From the NCBI GenBank assembly GCA_027077185.1, contig JALTGJ010000345.1, positions 1-7,959 of the forward strand: 7,959 bases of DNA. The letters are read 5' to 3'. Of this stretch, positions 7,565 to 7,959 are shown piece after piece; position 1 is the stretch's first letter, and every line of letters starts with the position of its first letter. The notes beneath the pieces were generated by a model, which was given only the letters and a program-made list of their open reading frames with translations, made no database searches and was not told where the DNA came from. The position numbers and the translations under genes were made by a program. The stretch is from Spirochaetales bacterium (GTDB lineage: Bacteria > Spirochaetota > Spirochaetia > B11-G9).

Positions 7565-7835
7565 ATTGTTTAACACTCACCCTGCGCCATCTCTTGTCTT
7601 TTAAAGTTGTAATGACCAATACTCCATCTATAGGATATTGATATATACGAACGGAGTCATATGAGTCTGTTCTTCTGTCAATATCCCTCTTAAGTCTGGC
7701 GAGCTCTTTCTCTTTTATTGTAGTTGATTCATAAAGTACCTCAAAGACAGGTTTAAATCCATACTCAAATAGAAGATGTTTTACAGCAATTTTATGATCA
7801 TCATTGGATATTTCACAAATAACAGATACAAACAT
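7563..7835 (-). CDS. Orphan Cas2-like small protein (ferredoxin-fold)
   Basis: A 90-residue protein with the Cas2 layout: first strand MFVSVICEIS (1-10), helix KIAVKHLLFEYGF (15-27), second strand PVFEVLYES, helix KEKELARLKRDIDRR (41-55), then DSVRIYQYP (60-68). Cas2 proteins are dimeric ferredoxin folds that join Cas1 in spacer capture, and some are metal-dependent nucleases. Here the first-strand Asp of the usual YDIS motif is Glu8, so nuclease activity is doubtful. No cas1, other cas gene or repeat array is in the window, so a CRISPR role is not supported; a VapD-like or other RNA-related role is equally possible. It lies 11 bases before prfB and opens the operon. The ATG at 7835 is preferred because the predicted transcript begins there and the protein then starts on its first strand. 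A GTG at 7841 would add two residues but would lie upstream of the predicted transcription start. Confidence 0.72.
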   Translation of the reverse strand: MFVSVICEISNDDHKIAVKHLLFEYGFKPVFEVLYESTTIKEKELARLKRDIDRRTDSYDSVRIYQYPIDGVLVITTLKDKRWRRVSVKQ

Positions 7836-7870
7836 AAGCACATAATATTAAGAAGTAATTTTTCTGTCAA
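7835..7870 (-). promoter_or_regulatory. Sigma70-type promoter of the operon, predicted leaderless start
   Basis: TTGACA (7870-7865), a 17-base spacer, then TATTAT (7847-7842, five of six consensus bases). With the -10 box ending at -7, +1 falls on A7835, the first base of the Cas2-like ATG. No ribosome-binding sequence precedes that ATG, which fits a leaderless mRNA. The neighbouring stretch to the right edge (7871-7959) is AT-rich and shows no convincing gene or terminator. All downstream gaps are 19 bases or less, so this may drive all nine genes, though weaker internal promoters cannot be excluded. Confidence 0.7.
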
Positions 7871-7959
7871 ACCCTAAAGTAAATTAAGCTTTTGTTATAT
7901 CTATGAATTCGACTTACTTTTGGCTTTTTGCATCAGTTATAGTGCTAAGTGTGGAATAA

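Noticed and set aside
7903..7959. Plus-strand 18-codon frame starting MNSTYFWLFA and ending at the window edge
   Set aside because: Too short, no ribosome-binding site, and no support beyond a hydrophobic composition that AT-rich DNA often gives.
7914..7959. Possible C-terminal end of an upstream minus-strand gene, reading YSTLSTITDAKSQK then TAA
   Set aside because: Only 14 codons are visible and a short open stretch is expected by chance; sequence to the right would be needed to judge it.
7563..7959. A CRISPR array or cas1 next to the Cas2-like gene
   Set aside because: No direct repeats with regular spacing and no Cas1-like coding sequence are visible on either strand.

Overview
The window carries one tightly packed run of nine genes, all on the minus strand and read from right (about 7870) to left (base 1). 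In transcription order they are: a stand-alone Cas2-like small protein, peptide chain release factor 2 (prfB, with an in-frame TGA and a programmed +1 frameshift), a stand-alone CheY-like receiver, a secreted/membrane protein with PEGA domains, the SRP receptor FtsY, an unrecognised secreted beta-rich repeat protein, and a lipoprotein-release ABC transporter of the Lol type (permease, ATPase LolD, second permease). The second permease runs off the left edge. Gene spacings are +11, -1, -8, +19, +11, -4, -8 and -4 bases, so a single polycistronic unit is very likely. No rRNA, tRNA, CRISPR array, insertion sequence or factor-independent terminator was seen.

The DNA is strongly AT-rich (about one third G+C by eye). 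The bacterium is diderm, shown by the LolCDE-type system. The mix of a PEGA-domain envelope protein, a short FtsY without an acidic N-terminal domain, and a Thermotoga/Firmicutes-type CheY receiver suggests a spirochaete (Spirochaetales/Treponema-like). This placement is an inference, not a proof.

Right end (7836-7959): about 120 bases without a supported gene. It holds a near-consensus sigma70-type promoter (TTGACA, 17 bases, TATTAT) whose predicted first transcribed base is the A of the Cas2-like gene's ATG, so the operon mRNA is predicted to be leaderless. Centre (4688-7551): prfB is split at its 23rd codon by the classic CTT-TGA-C slip site with an upstream GGAGG, restoring a 366-residue RF2. 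Its stop overlaps the start of the receiver gene (TAATG), which in turn overlaps the PEGA gene. ftsY starts with GTG behind a strong Shine-Dalgarno sequence. Left half (1-3797): the beta-repeat protein is joined by an ATGA overlap to the first Lol permease, and the transporter genes overlap one another.

As a whole the operon joins translation termination (RF2), co-translational membrane targeting (FtsY) and lipoprotein release at the inner membrane (Lol). It adds two undescribed-looking players, an orphan Cas2-like protein at the head and a secreted repeat protein coupled to the Lol permease. These two, the leaderless start, and the possibility that RF2 frameshifting sets expression of the coupled downstream genes are the points most worth following up.
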